Assembly: GCA_947243795.1 (NCBI GenBank)
Contig: OX365929.1
Location: forward strand, 1,054,001 to 1,118,000
DNA length: 64,000 bases
Reading direction: 5' to 3'
DNA from: Saccharomyces uvarum
Taxonomy: Eukaryota > Ascomycota > Saccharomycetes > Saccharomycetales > Saccharomycetaceae
A program made the position numbers and the translations under genes. Below, piece by piece: positions 39,826 through 52,503 of this stretch. Numbering within the stretch: position 1 is the stretch's first letter; the number at the start of each line of letters is the position of its first letter. The notes below the pieces were generated by a model. That model ran no database searches. It saw nothing but the letters and a program-made list of their open reading frames with translations, and was not told the origin of the DNA.

Positions 39826-41007
39826 ATGTTTGAGAACCATGAACTTGACACCGTATTGAGTACACTTCGCATGGAAGCAGACCCTTCTTTCCACCCTTTG
39901 TTCGAAGAGTTTGAAAAATTTTATGAACAAAAATTATGGTTCCAATTGTCTGAATCCCTAAACAGATTTTTTGACGACGCCAAGTCCACACCATTGAGAC
40001 TTAGATTGTACGATAATTTCGTCTCTAGGTTTTATGATAAGATCAACCAATTATCAGTAGTGAAGTTCCTACTCGCTTCTTTAAAAGATTCTGAAGATCT
40101 CGATGAATCTTTGAAGTATTTAAGTGATTTAAAGACTCAATTCCAAGAACTAGACTCTAAAAAGCAGAGAAATGATGGTTCAAAAGACCACAAAGATGGT
40201 ATATTATTGATAGACATCGAAATTGCAAGAACTTACCTGTTAAAGAATAATTTAGTAAAAGCAAGAGATTTATTAGATGATTTAGAAAAGACATTGGACA
40301 AAAAGGACTCTTTACCATTAAGAATAACCAACAGCTTTTACTCTACAAACTCTCAGTATTTCAAATTCAAAAATGATTTCAACTCCTTTTATTATACAAG
40401 TCTATTATACCTTTCCACATTAGACCCATCTACAAGCATCACTTTAGCTGAACGCCAACAATTAGCCTATGATTTAAGTATTTCAGCATTATTGGGTGAC
40501 AAGATTTACAATTTCGGCGAACTATTAAATCATCAAGTAATGGACACCATAGTCGATGATTCCAATTATGACTGGCTATTCCAATTACTGAATGCGTTGA
40601 CTGTTGGTGATTTCGACAAATTTGATTCATTGATAAAAGTTCAAATTTCCAAAATACCAATATTAGCAGAACATGAATCCTTTTTACGACAAAAGATTTG
40701 CTTAATGACACTGATTGAAACAGTTTTTGTCAAGAATATTAGAATGTTATCGTTTGATGATATCTCCGAGGCAACCCATTTACCAAAGGATAATGTCGAA
40801 CACTTAGTCATGAGAGCCATAAGTTTACGTCTATTAAGAGGCTCTATTGATCAGGTAAACGAGTTAGTAACCATCTCATGGGTCCAACCAAGAATCATAA
40901 GTGGTGATCAAATCACAAAGATGAAAGGAAGACTGGTTGAATGGAATGATCAAGTGGAGAAACTAGGTGAAAAAATGGAAGCTCGCGGCCAATCGATTTG
41001 GGTCTGA
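39826..41007 (+). CDS. RPN9: RPN9, 19S proteasome lid subunit
   Basis: The 393-residue product equals S. cerevisiae Rpn9. It is a helical-repeat protein with a C-terminal PCI domain (about 190-360), including the winged-helix part near DISEATHLPKDNVEHLVMRA. Rpn9 is a lid scaffold subunit near Rpn5 and Rpn11 in the 26S proteasome. The start at 39826 follows a short A-rich leader. Upstream lies the PACE element used by Rpn4. It converges with BNA7, with only 43 bp between stops. Confidence 0.97.
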   Translation: MFENHELDTVLSTLRMEADPSFHPLFEEFEKFYEQKLWFQLSESLNRFFDDAKSTPLRLRLYDNFVSRFYDKINQLSVVKFLLASLKDSEDLDESLKYLSDLKTQFQELDSKKQRNDGSKDHKDGILLIDIEIARTYLLKNNLVKARDLLDDLEKTLDKKDSLPLRITNSFYSTNSQYFKFKNDFNSFYYTSLLYLSTLDPSTSITLAERQQLAYDLSISALLGDKIYNFGELLNHQVMDTIVDDSNYDWLFQLLNALTVGDFDKFDSLIKVQISKIPILAEHESFLRQKICLMTLIETVFVKNIRMLSFDDISEATHLPKDNVEHLVMRAISLRLLRGSIDQVNELVTISWVQPRIISGDQITKMKGRLVEWNDQVEKLGEKMEARGQSIWV

Positions 41008-41050
41008 GTCACTGGTAAGTAATTATATATACATATATATAAACAAATCA

Positions 41051-41836
41051 TCAACGAATATTATCAAAGATGTACTTTGCAACTTTATCACTTTTATAAA
41101 CATCGTTATGCGAACCTAAGTCATCCAAATACAACTTGAACTTTGCTTGATGGTTCTGAAGACAAGATATTAAAGAGTTGGTTTGCCTTAATGATAATAA
41201 CTCATCGCGGTATGAATGTACCATATGCATATCGATATCAAGGTGCGAAAGTGCTTCGCTTACATATGACATAACTCTTAAAGGCTCTTCCTCATACAAT
41301 TGTATGCCTTCAGGAAAGGCTAACTTCGTGAAACTATTATACTGAGGGTACTCTTCCAACAGTTCCTTTAGTGAGTATATGCCATCCAATAAAAATACTC
41401 TTTTAACCGCCTGCAAAAGTTTCAGCGTTTGCAATTGAACTTCATTCATCTCCTCCCGAGTATCTTTGAGAACAGATAACATCTGCCATATAAATGTCGC
41501 ACCGACAGAGTGTCCCACCATATTAAGGTTTGTCAATCCTTTCTCTTCAACTAGTCTTGTTATATTTGCCACCACGTCATATAGATTCATGGGATTTATG
41601 ATCTCTGGTGATAATCTATACTCTATGGAGTATTGACATATGGCCGGCTCAACATCCATTGACTTGATAACGTTAGCTAATTGGTTGAAATCATTAGGCG
41701 TATTATCGGGATCGTTCCATGCTCCTCCATGAATGTAAATAACTGTCTCTCTCGTGCTCTCTGAAACTTCCTGGAACGTTAACGTCTTGTTATATAATGT
41801 TGCGTCTGGCGAAATAGCCCATATTGTGCTTGACAT
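41051..41836 (-). CDS. BNA7: BNA7, kynurenine formamidase
   Basis: The ATG complementary to 41834-41836 gives MSSTIWAISPDATL and 261 residues, the usual length; three upstream codons start with TTG and were left out. Bna7 is an alpha/beta hydrolase that turns N-formylkynurenine into kynurenine in NAD synthesis from tryptophan. The oxyanion motif HGGAW is at 36-40 and the nucleophile Ser110 sits in GHSVGA. A likely catalytic His is in SHNDVY near 245. It is convergent with RPN9. A perfect short inverted repeat lies about 100 bp upstream. Confidence 0.95.
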   Translation of the reverse strand: MSSTIWAISPDATLYNKTLTFQEVSESTRETVIYIHGGAWNDPDNTPNDFNQLANVIKSMDVEPAICQYSIEYRLSPEIINPMNLYDVVANITRLVEEKGLTNLNMVGHSVGATFIWQMLSVLKDTREEMNEVQLQTLKLLQAVKRVFLLDGIYSLKELLEEYPQYNSFTKLAFPEGIQLYEEEPLRVMSYVSEALSHLDIDMHMVHSYRDELLSLRQTNSLISCLQNHQAKFKLYLDDLGSHNDVYKSDKVAKYIFDNIR

Positions 41837-41936
41837 TTTCAACAAACACCTATATTTATTTATGTTCTTTGATAATCCCTAAATATCATCGTGGTAGCAA
41901 TTTGACCGCATTTTGATCTTATAATCGATCAAAAAT

Positions 41937-41956
41937 AAGTACGGTAGGCCGTACTT
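41937..41956. repeat. 8-bp-arm perfect inverted repeat upstream of BNA7
   Basis: AAGTACGG, a 4-base spacer TAGG, then CCGTACTT. The core reads CGG-N4-CCG, the kind of symmetric half-site pair bound by fungal zinc cluster dimers. It lies 100 bp upstream of the BNA7 ATG and 130 bp past the TIF35 stop. The binding factor is unknown to me. Confidence 0.55.
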
Positions 41957-42085
41957 TGTGAAATATTTGGCAACATTCTTTCAAGTATAGATTGATTAGT
42001 TTACATATTTTATTTCTTTGTATCTACATTTTATATATGAGAAAAGTAACGTTGGAAAACAAGAGCAGAGCTCATTTCTGCATAT

Positions 42086-43033
<948 letters not shown>

Positions 43034-43115
43034 TTAGCTTCGTTGCAAGCGATGTGTATAGAGACCAACGAAAAACTGAAAGAGGAATATATATTTACAG
43101 GATTATTTTATCTAC

Positions 43116-46085
43116 TTACAATTCCTTGACTTCCCACTTTGGCAAGACAGTCTTGTCCTCAATTCCCGGCCCAATTACTGTGCTTACCCCTTCTTTGTTT
43201 AACAAATATTTTTCGGTGACTCTATGAACATCTAACAGGGACACGTCCAAAAGTTGCTCTCTTCTTGCTTGTTTCATGTCATCCGTAACACCAGACATGA
43301 AATAAGTCACACCCTCTCCTTTCGGACTCGTAGGCGCGTCCACTTGCTGGAATATTGTCAATTTAGCCTCATCAAGGTCTGTCGTACCCCATTTGGCATC
43401 ATCAAGTATATATTGTCCACTATTTTTGAAAGTCTCCAAGCTGTTCAACGGCTGGGGATCTCTGTAGGAATAGAAGCTGAAAATACCTGCCAATGCGCTA
43501 TAAGAGGCACCACCACCGTAAGCACCACCCTTCTCTCTTACTTCTCGGTGCAAATGTTTGAATGTCAGCATGTTTGACATGACTTGCAATGCCGCACCAT
43601 CTTTGTGTGTGTATGGAACACCCAATAAAGCTTGGGAAGTATAATGTACCTGAAATGGGAACTTAATCAAGGTGGGTTTACCTTCGGATTTAATAAGAGG
43701 ATATGCAGATGTCTTTGGTCCATTGAGCGAGCATTTGTCGTCAGGCAGTGTCTCCATAAATTTTGAGATTTGACTTTCAACTATTTGCGCTTGAGCATCA
43801 GAGTCTGAAGTGACAAAAAACTTCATATCTTTGGCGTTTACAATGTACTTCTGTAACTCGATGAGCTTATCAACAACTTCCCTTTGGAAAGTTTCTTCAT
43901 TTTCTAGCAGATTGTGCAATTTATTGATAAACTGCAATTGTTTGATACCATTCAATGTTTCACTAATAGCTCTACTCGATCTATAATGAGCGGCAGAATA
44001 ACCTCTCGCAAACGCATGTCCAGAATCCGCTACGGAAGACGTGTTTGAAGACGCTAACAAACGAATGAGAACCTTTAGTTTATCACTGTTTTTACGGAAG
44101 TCTGTTTCTAATAAGATTTTGGACCAGAATTTGAAAATATGATCGCTCTTGGAATTTAAAGACCATCCATCAAACCCAAAAATCAAATGAGGCTCACTGG
44201 TGTTGGGGTCAGATGCGACTTCTACATGTGTCGAGATACCACCTGTATACAATTTTATTTGATCTTCTATTTCGCTGAATAGTTCCTTAGTTGTTCCCAA
44301 ATTAGTTAGTGATTCGGCGAACAGAGGTAGGTACGGAAAGAGTTCATATGGAATGATATCATTCAATAAACGCTTACCTCGAACATAAGTGATACCGTTA
44401 GTATCTGTAATTCTACGCAATGAAATATCTTTCTTTTCAATGGAGTATTTATCTCCAGTTCTCGGAATGTCTTTTATTTGCAAGGTAGGTAAACATGATA
44501 GATCCTCTTTTTCATTTTGCTTCTCTTGTAATAATAGACCACGTTTAAAAATATTCTCTTTATCTTGTTCATCTAGTGTAGCTATTTTTTTTGTTAACCG
44601 TGCTTGTTCTTCATCTTCCAAAGATTTGGAAAAGCCTTCAGAACCTTGAATAGAAAACGTAAAACATGGCTTATTAGTAACATATTTGCGTATTAAATCC
44701 TGGAATAAAGCATCACCCTTAGTTTCCAAGTCATTTCTGAATCTTTGCAAAACTTCGTCAAACAACAAGTTCTCAAAGGGATCAATTCCATTAGTCCAGC
44801 CAGGTAGCACGGAATATAGTAATTGAAGACCAAAATCGGCCTTTTGATCTTTCTTAGAAAGTTCCAGTTGCTGAATTATGGCATCGATGCGTTTGCGGTC
44901 AAATGGATGATCTGTTTCCAACAGTTCTTGGAAAATGACATTTACGGTATCTTTGAATAGTTGAGTATCATTCACCCCCTGGACACCTACAGTTAACAAA
45001 TTCACCGCTGTAGTAGGCTCAACCCCTGAATTTACCGAGAATTCCAAACCAATTCCTGATTCTATTAGTTTTTGATACATCACTGAAGAGTGACCGTCCA
45101 TTAATAGATTCCCCAATACTTTTAACAAGAAAGTCTCATATATATCCTGTGGAGCACCACAAATCCATGTCATCGAGGACTTTATTTGCTTCTCTGGTGG
45201 TAGCATAGTATCTACTTGGCCTGATAATTTGACATCTATGTCTTTGTTTAGCTCGATAGGCAAAAGCAACTTATTCTTGCGTGCCCTCTTCCCATACCCG
45301 GCAAACTGCTGGTTCAGATACTTCAGTGTGTCCACCAATGGTAAATTACCGTATGTAAAGGTTTTTGCGTTGGAGGGATGGTAGTTTCTATGATGGAAAT
45401 CTAAGAGATCATTGTATTTCAAGTTTGTCATTTTCATAGGATCCCCACCAGAGTTGTTCAAAGAGGGATAAATGGACTGTTGGAATTTACTCCAAAAATA
45501 GTAATTGGCATTCGATATTTGACCTTTCATTTCATTATAAACCACACCTTTGAAAACAATGTCACTTTTCGGGTCTGTGATGCTGTTATGCTCTAATCTC
45601 CAACCCTCTTGATCAAAATCCTCTTGTTTCAGCAGCGGGTTCAATGTAGAATCTAAGTAAACGCCTCTCAAATTATTAAAATCTTGAGGGTTGGTAGTAG
45701 AAAAGGGGAAAAATGTATAATCGGGACCTGTCATAGCATTCATGAAATTAGCCAAAGACTTGTTCAGCATCTTAAAAAAAGGGTCCCTCACAGGGTACTT
45801 CACAGATCCACACAACGTCGTATGCTCCAAGATATGGGGCACACCAGTAGCATCGGGTGGGTTGGTCTTGAACGCGATGCTAAAAACATTATTCTTATCA
45901 TCTCTATCGATGTGCAAATGTTCGGCCCCTGTTTGCGAGTGCACTAGATCCACCGCAGTTAGTCTCAGCTCCGGGACCGGCAATATCCTTCTTACTTCAT
46001 AGCCATGTAATATACCTCCCACTGGATACTTTCTAACCGCCTGCGCTTGTGCGTATGAAGACGCAAACCGCTGGAAACGCAACAT
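43116..46085 (-). CDS. CYM1: CYM1, mitochondrial presequence peptidase (PreP, M16C)
   Basis: The 989-residue product equals S. cerevisiae Cym1. It is an intermembrane/matrix metallopeptidase that degrades cleaved presequences and other peptides. The inverted zinc-binding motif HILEH is at 84-88, and the second Glu ligand lies in the YNEMKG segment about 90-100 residues later. The N-terminus ([20 protein letters not shown]) is basic and hydroxylated, fitting a mitochondrial targeting signal. Four M16 homology domains and a hairpin linker span the rest. It is divergent from NPL3 over 316 bp. Confidence 0.96.
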   Translation of the reverse strand: MLRFQRFASSYAQAQAVRKYPVGGILHGYEVRRILPVPELRLTAVDLVHSQTGAEHLHIDRDDKNNVFSIAFKTNPPDATGVPHILEHTTLCGSVKYPVRDPFFKMLNKSLANFMNAMTGPDYTFFPFSTTNPQDFNNLRGVYLDSTLNPLLKQEDFDQEGWRLEHNSITDPKSDIVFKGVVYNEMKGQISNANYYFWSKFQQSIYPSLNNSGGDPMKMTNLKYNDLLDFHHRNYHPSNAKTFTYGNLPLVDTLKYLNQQFAGYGKRARKNKLLLPIELNKDIDVKLSGQVDTMLPPEKQIKSSMTWICGAPQDIYETFLLKVLGNLLMDGHSSVMYQKLIESGIGLEFSVNSGVEPTTAVNLLTVGVQGVNDTQLFKDTVNVIFQELLETDHPFDRKRIDAIIQQLELSKKDQKADFGLQLLYSVLPGWTNGIDPFENLLFDEVLQRFRNDLETKGDALFQDLIRKYVTNKPCFTFSIQGSEGFSKSLEDEEQARLTKKIATLDEQDKENIFKRGLLLQEKQNEKEDLSCLPTLQIKDIPRTGDKYSIEKKDISLRRITDTNGITYVRGKRLLNDIIPYELFPYLPLFAESLTNLGTTKELFSEIEDQIKLYTGGISTHVEVASDPNTSEPHLIFGFDGWSLNSKSDHIFKFWSKILLETDFRKNSDKLKVLIRLLASSNTSSVADSGHAFARGYSAAHYRSSRAISETLNGIKQLQFINKLHNLLENEETFQREVVDKLIELQKYIVNAKDMKFFVTSDSDAQAQIVESQISKFMETLPDDKCSLNGPKTSAYPLIKSEGKPTLIKFPFQVHYTSQALLGVPYTHKDGAALQVMSNMLTFKHLHREVREKGGAYGGGASYSALAGIFSFYSYRDPQPLNSLETFKNSGQYILDDAKWGTTDLDEAKLTIFQQVDAPTSPKGEGVTYFMSGVTDDMKQARREQLLDVSLLDVHRVTEKYLLNKEGVSTVIGPGIEDKTVLPKWEVKEL

Positions 46086-46401
46086 ATATACCGCCGTGTT
46101 CGCTAGTAAAAGATATTATGCAAGTAATAATTAACTGCAGTTTTGCGGAGTGCAATTGTTTGTTCCCAATCCAATCCAAACAAGACTGTTCATTATCCCA
46201 ATTACGCTATAATGATAACTTTATTCAACACCCCGCTTACAAAACTGTCACCCTCGACGAATACAAAATTTTCGCTTTCTTTTTTTTTCGCCACCCAAGG
46301 GGGTTTATAAAGGACTCGGTAAGAAGATTTTCTTTTCTCTTCTTGCCACACCCCACTTTACTCTGTAGAATACGACAGATACGTAAGAAAGCACAAGGAT
46401 A
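46086..46401. other. CYM1-NPL3 divergent promoter region
   Basis: A 316-bp spacer shared by two divergent genes. A T-rich tract (46278-46288) and a TATA box (46306-46311) lie near NPL3. No gene is seen. Confidence 0.45.
46306..46311 (+). promoter_or_regulatory. TATA box of NPL3
   Basis: TATAAA lies 91 bp upstream of the NPL3 ATG, preceded by a T-rich tract, a common arrangement for strongly expressed yeast genes. Confidence 0.5.
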
Positions 46402-47739
46402 ATGTCTGACGCTCAAGAAACCCACGTAGAACAACTACCAGAATCAGTTGTCGGCGCTCCAGTCGAACAGCAATACCAAGAACCACCACAAGCTCCACAG
46501 GAATTAGCTTCGCAAGAACCACAGGCTCCCCAAGAACCACAGGCTCCCCAAGCTCCACAGGCTCCACAGGAATTAGCTCCACAAGCACCACAAGCTCCAC
46601 AGGCCCCAGAGGCCCCACAAGCTCCTCAAGCACCTCAAGCTCTACAGGAACAACAAGACGTCCCCCCTCCATCTAACGCTCCCGTCTATGAAAGTGAAGA
46701 ACCACAAGGTGTCCAGGATTACCAACAGGCTCACCAACACCATCAACCACCTGAACCTCAACCATACTACCCTCCACCTCCTCCAGGTGAGCACATGCAC
46801 GGTCGCCCACCAATGCACCATCGTGAAGAAGGTGAACTATCCAATACTAGACTGTTTGTTAGACCTTTCCCATTGGACGTTCAAGAATCTGAATTGAATG
46901 AGATCTTTGGCCCATTTGGTCCAATGAAGGAAGTCAAGATCTTGAACGGCTTTGCATTTGTTGAATTTGAAGAATCTGATTCCGCCGCCAAAGCCATTGA
47001 TGAAGTTAACGGAAAGAGTTTTGCCAACCAACCTTTGGAAGTAGTGTATTCTAAATTACCTGCCAAGAGATACCGTATCACCATGAAGAACTTACCAGAA
47101 GGTTGTTCATGGCAAGATCTTAAGGATTTGGCCAGAGAAAATAGTTTAGAAACTACTTTCTCCAGTGTCAACACCAGAGATTTTGATGGTACCGGCGCTT
47201 TGGAATTCCCAAGCGAAGAGATTTTGGTTGAAGCTTTGGAAAGATTAAACAACATCGAATTCAGAGGCTCCGTCATCACTGTTGAAAGAGATGACAATCC
47301 TCCACCAATCAGAAGATCTAACCGAGGTGGCTTTAGAGGCCGTGGCGGTTTCAGAGGCGGTTTCAGAGGCGGCTTCAGAGGCGGCTTCTCTAGAGGCGGC
47401 TTTGGTGGATCCAGAGGTGGCTACGACAGTCCAAGAGGTGGCTTCGGCGCTCCAAGAGGTGGCTATGGTGGCTATTCCAGAGGTGGCTACGGTGGCTATT
47501 CCAGAGGCGGCTACGGTGGTTCCAGAGGCGGTTACGACAGTCCAAGAGGCGGTTACGATAGTCCAAGAGGTGGATATTCCAGAGGTGGCTACGGTGGTCC
47601 AAGAAATGATTACGGTCCTCCAAGGGGTAGCTACGGTGGTTCAAGAGGTGGTTATGATGGTCCAAGAGGCGATTATGGCCCCCCAAGAGATGCTTACAGA
47701 ACCAGAGATGCTCCACGCGAAAGATCTCCAACCAGGTAA
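46402..47739 (+). CDS. NPL3: NPL3, SR-like mRNA-binding protein
   Basis: A 445-residue protein (S. cerevisiae 414). It has an N-terminal region built of repeated Ala-Pro-Gln-Glu units (about residues 28-95), longer than in S. cerevisiae. RRM1 follows at about 149-221 (TRLFVRPFPLDV, NGFAFVEFEE) and RRM2 at about 224-296 (YRITMKNLPEGCSW). An RGG/SRGGY-rich tail (about 303-430) ends in RERSPTR, the Sky1 phosphorylation site. Npl3 works in transcription elongation, splicing, 3'-end choice and mRNA export, and is methylated by Hmt1 on the RGG region. It is known to autoregulate its own poly(A) site choice. Codon use is biased, fitting high expression. Confidence 0.96.
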   Translation: MSDAQETHVEQLPESVVGAPVEQQYQEPPQAPQELASQEPQAPQEPQAPQAPQAPQELAPQAPQAPQAPEAPQAPQAPQALQEQQDVPPPSNAPVYESEEPQGVQDYQQAHQHHQPPEPQPYYPPPPPGEHMHGRPPMHHREEGELSNTRLFVRPFPLDVQESELNEIFGPFGPMKEVKILNGFAFVEFEESDSAAKAIDEVNGKSFANQPLEVVYSKLPAKRYRITMKNLPEGCSWQDLKDLARENSLETTFSSVNTRDFDGTGALEFPSEEILVEALERLNNIEFRGSVITVERDDNPPPIRRSNRGGFRGRGGFRGGFRGGFRGGFSRGGFGGSRGGYDSPRGGFGAPRGGYGGYSRGGYGGYSRGGYGGSRGGYDSPRGGYDSPRGGYSRGGYGGPRNDYGPPRGSYGGSRGGYDGPRGDYGPPRDAYRTRDAPRERSPTR

Positions 47740-48916
47740 GACATTTTATATATAACTGAGAAAATGAAAAAAATGGAGAAATTAACAAGAATATTGAATT
47801 TTTTGAACTCTAAATATTGATCGAAAAGAAACAGGAAAATCAAAACATCGTGTTGGATGTTGAAAAGTTCTTTCTTACAGAATTCACTCCCCTTCCCCCC
47901 CAATTCCCCCTCCCTTTTATTAAGTATAGTTTTTTGTTTATTAATAATTTTAGTGTTTAGAAGATCCAAGTATATGATTGAAAACAGATATGTGTATTGT
48001 AAGTCCCAGATCCCCTCCAGTAGATAGAACCCTCCCATGACACGCAGCATCCTTTTAGAATGGAATTATATTTCCCAATCGATGAGACGTTACTACTTCT
48101 ATAGTGGATGTTAATTAGACCCTTTTTTTCCCGTAATATTACTACCACCCCTTCTTATGTGTCTTTTATTTTTGTTTCATTACTCCAGGCTATTTTCTTT
48201 ATGAAATGGAATTTGCTATAATAGTAAGAAAAACTTTTAAACGTGAGAGCCTAGTTGAGAATTGCTTTCTAAAATATGGGTAATAATAATATCAAACTCC
48301 CGAATAGTGAACTTTTTGTCACCTTGCGAACACCTTTGAAATGGAAACTGAATCTAATAGTACACCTATTTAATGCTGAAAGCAACGCCGTCTTGTAATT
48401 TTACCGAGCTAGTCCCTATTGTGCTTTTTTTCATTTGTAAGTGAAAAGTCTCCCTTTCTATACGAGAGTCCTCATATGGAATGAGAGAATAAGCAGTAAA
48501 TGTCAAAAAAGCACAAAGACAGCACCGTTGGAAGAATTCTAGGTTCTTCGAAAACCTTATTTATTCACGTAGTCGTTGAAGAAAGAGAAACTTTAACCTG
48601 TGCGTGTGGCGTTGCTCTGATTATGGATGGAGCACCAGAAGCTAAGTTGATAACAGTTAAAGTTGTGGATACTGAATACTAATGCATATCTATATAATTC
48701 TTAGAATACGTAAATTACGTATGAAGTGATATAAAGTTCTAATGTTATGAAGAAATGAAAGATGTCCCTGCCTGACACATTATAGCTAAGACACGTAGTC
48801 TGATATATCAATTGGACTCGGATTAGTGTATCAGTCAAAGTGCTTGTGTGTCTAGATCGATAAGGCATAAATAACAAGAACAGCCGCTCTCCAATCAAAA
48901 AATATACCCAGGAATA
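47740..48916. other. NPL3-GPI17 intergenic region (about 1.2 kb)
   Basis: The long spacer starts with the NPL3 3' region, including C-rich and T-rich stretches around 47888-47935 that may hold alternative poly(A) sites. In S. cerevisiae only a dubious ORF (YDR433W) lies here. A 60-codon ATG-initiated frame at 48500-48682 is listed separately. No tRNA, snoRNA or LTR was recognised. Confidence 0.45.
48500..48682 (+). CDS. Small ORF of 60 codons, unknown
   Basis: An ATG-to-TAA frame that overlaps no other gene. The product starts basic (MSKKHKDSTVGRILG) and contains a Cys-x-Cys pair (LTCACGVAL) and a hydrophobic patch, with an acidic end. I do not recognise any family. It lies about 235 bp upstream of GPI17, so it may only be leader or promoter sequence. 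Length alone is not significant in this composition. Confidence 0.2.
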   Translation: MSKKHKDSTVGRILGSSKTLFIHVVVEERETLTCACGVALIMDGAPEAKLITVKVVDTEY

Positions 48917-50521
48917 ATGTCCACTGCAAATTTAAGAAAATGGGTTGGTTTTTGTTTTATTGCCATTTATCTTTTCGTAGGCGTTCCATTGTGGTACAAG
49001 CTAACCACCGTGTATAGAGCCTCATTGCCAATAAACTACATCGAATCGCTACAAAATGATAAATTTCAAGACATTCATCTCGTAATACCGGTGTATGTTA
49101 AGTCGGATACTTACAGATTCCCCGACATTCACGACGCCGTTCAAGTACAAGTTAACCACTTATTGAATTCGAAAGAGCAACGGGTGCCATGGTCGCTACA
49201 AATTCTTCCTTATAACGAGACTGTGCAGAACGTAGAGGAAAAAGAAAACCAGTTCCATGTCGTTACCTTAATGTTGGATGAATTCATTGGTTACACATCG
49301 GCTTATGATACTAAGGAGACAGTGGTGTACTACGATGATGCTGCTGTTTTAAGTAATGACTTGCCATTTTTTGTTGCACAAACTCTAGTGGAACACACTT
49401 TCCAGTTGGAGTGGACGCACCTAAACAAAACAAACGAAGACGTTTCTACGAATAACCAAGTTGCCATTTCTTATGACCCGAATATCCATTTAAGTATAAC
49501 TTTGTTATCGGGCGATGGGAGTCCCGTTGCGTGGGAAATTGAGCCTACTTTAACCGATTATTTCTCCCCCTTCAGGAAGTTCTTATCACCATTGGTAAAT
49601 TTCACAGTAGACTCATCTATTGTCTACCATAATGATTTGAATTTACATTCTTTGAATCGATCGTCTGCTAACGTTACTTGGTTTGATCTGTCTCATACGA
49701 TTGACCTTTCTGAACTCTCTTCTATGACGTACTATCCAGAAGATTCTGCATTAAACTTGGCCATAGTCTTTCCCAGTGTTTCATCAACACCTAATGGCTT
49801 AGCGTTTGTTAACGGCACTCGAATCGCCAATAGCGTAATTGCGTTGGATTGGAATAGTTATTTGGTGCCACAATGGGGGGTTATAATAATAAATAAAAAC
49901 CCACTGCAACCAAACTCTGTCATCAGCGAAGATTATTTGGAACCTATGATGTACCGGTTTTCAACAGATATTTTCCACTTATTAGGATTAACCGAAGGTT
50001 CACAAGAATTATTATCACCTTATATCACTATAGATTCGTTTAAAAGACTGACAATCTTACAAAATCTAGACAAAGCCATTGAAACATTATGGTCACTAGT
50101 GAAATTAACCCAACAATTTCAAGGCATGTCCATCCCTCGCGAAGTGTCCGCTAATGTTGTAGAAGCTCTAGACTTGAGACTAGAAATTATAGATTTATTG
50201 AATGACCCTGAAAAGGGTGGGGATATAGTATGGAACAATGCCTTACGTTTGAGCAATGAACTAGTCAAACTTTGCGAAAAGGCATTCTTTAATGGAGAAA
50301 TGGTCCAACAGAATTTTTTCCCACAGGAACATATGATTGCTGTGTATTTGCCATTATTGGGCCCAATATCAGCAGTATTGTTCTTTGGCTTCTACAACGT
50401 AATGAAGGAAAAGAACGAAGTAAAGAATGAGACCGAGAGAGAAGCTGCTAAAGAAAAAACAGAGTTGGAAGAAGCTGAAAAACTGCACGCTATTGACGGT
50501 GAGGATGAAATTATGGGTTGA
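48917..50521 (+). CDS. GPI17: GPI17, GPI transamidase subunit (PIG-S)
   Basis: The 534-residue product equals S. cerevisiae Gpi17. It has a transmembrane helix near the N-terminus (about 8-29, GFCFIAIYLFVGVPLW), a large lumenal domain with N-glycosylation sites such as NET, NKT and NRS, and a second helix near 472-492 (VYLPLLGPISAVLFFGFY). A charged cytosolic tail of Lys/Glu repeats follows. Gpi17 is a core subunit of the ER GPI transamidase that attaches GPI anchors to proteins. GPI19, another GPI pathway gene, lies 4.5 kb away but is not co-transcribed. Confidence 0.95.
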   Translation: MSTANLRKWVGFCFIAIYLFVGVPLWYKLTTVYRASLPINYIESLQNDKFQDIHLVIPVYVKSDTYRFPDIHDAVQVQVNHLLNSKEQRVPWSLQILPYNETVQNVEEKENQFHVVTLMLDEFIGYTSAYDTKETVVYYDDAAVLSNDLPFFVAQTLVEHTFQLEWTHLNKTNEDVSTNNQVAISYDPNIHLSITLLSGDGSPVAWEIEPTLTDYFSPFRKFLSPLVNFTVDSSIVYHNDLNLHSLNRSSANVTWFDLSHTIDLSELSSMTYYPEDSALNLAIVFPSVSSTPNGLAFVNGTRIANSVIALDWNSYLVPQWGVIIINKNPLQPNSVISEDYLEPMMYRFSTDIFHLLGLTEGSQELLSPYITIDSFKRLTILQNLDKAIETLWSLVKLTQQFQGMSIPREVSANVVEALDLRLEIIDLLNDPEKGGDIVWNNALRLSNELVKLCEKAFFNGEMVQQNFFPQEHMIAVYLPLLGPISAVLFFGFYNVMKEKNEVKNETEREAAKEKTELEEAEKLHAIDGEDEIMG

Positions 50522-50581
50522 TAATTGCATTGCGTTCGCGAATATTATGAGTCCATGTAGTGTAAGTACAAGTGTATTTCT

Positions 50582-50640
50582 ATATATATATATACATATA
50601 CGTATATGTGTATGTGTGTATGTATATAAAAATACCATAT
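50582..50640. repeat. TA/TG/CA simple-sequence stretch after GPI17
   Basis: Alternating TATATA, CATATA and TGTGTATG runs lie in the 162-bp convergent spacer between GPI17 and PPM1. They probably act as 3'-end signals. Confidence 0.55.
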
Positions 50641-50683
50641 ATATGATGGACATGTAGAGCTGAAGGGGGCGTGTTTTTAATTA

Positions 50684-52503
<1,820 letters not shown>

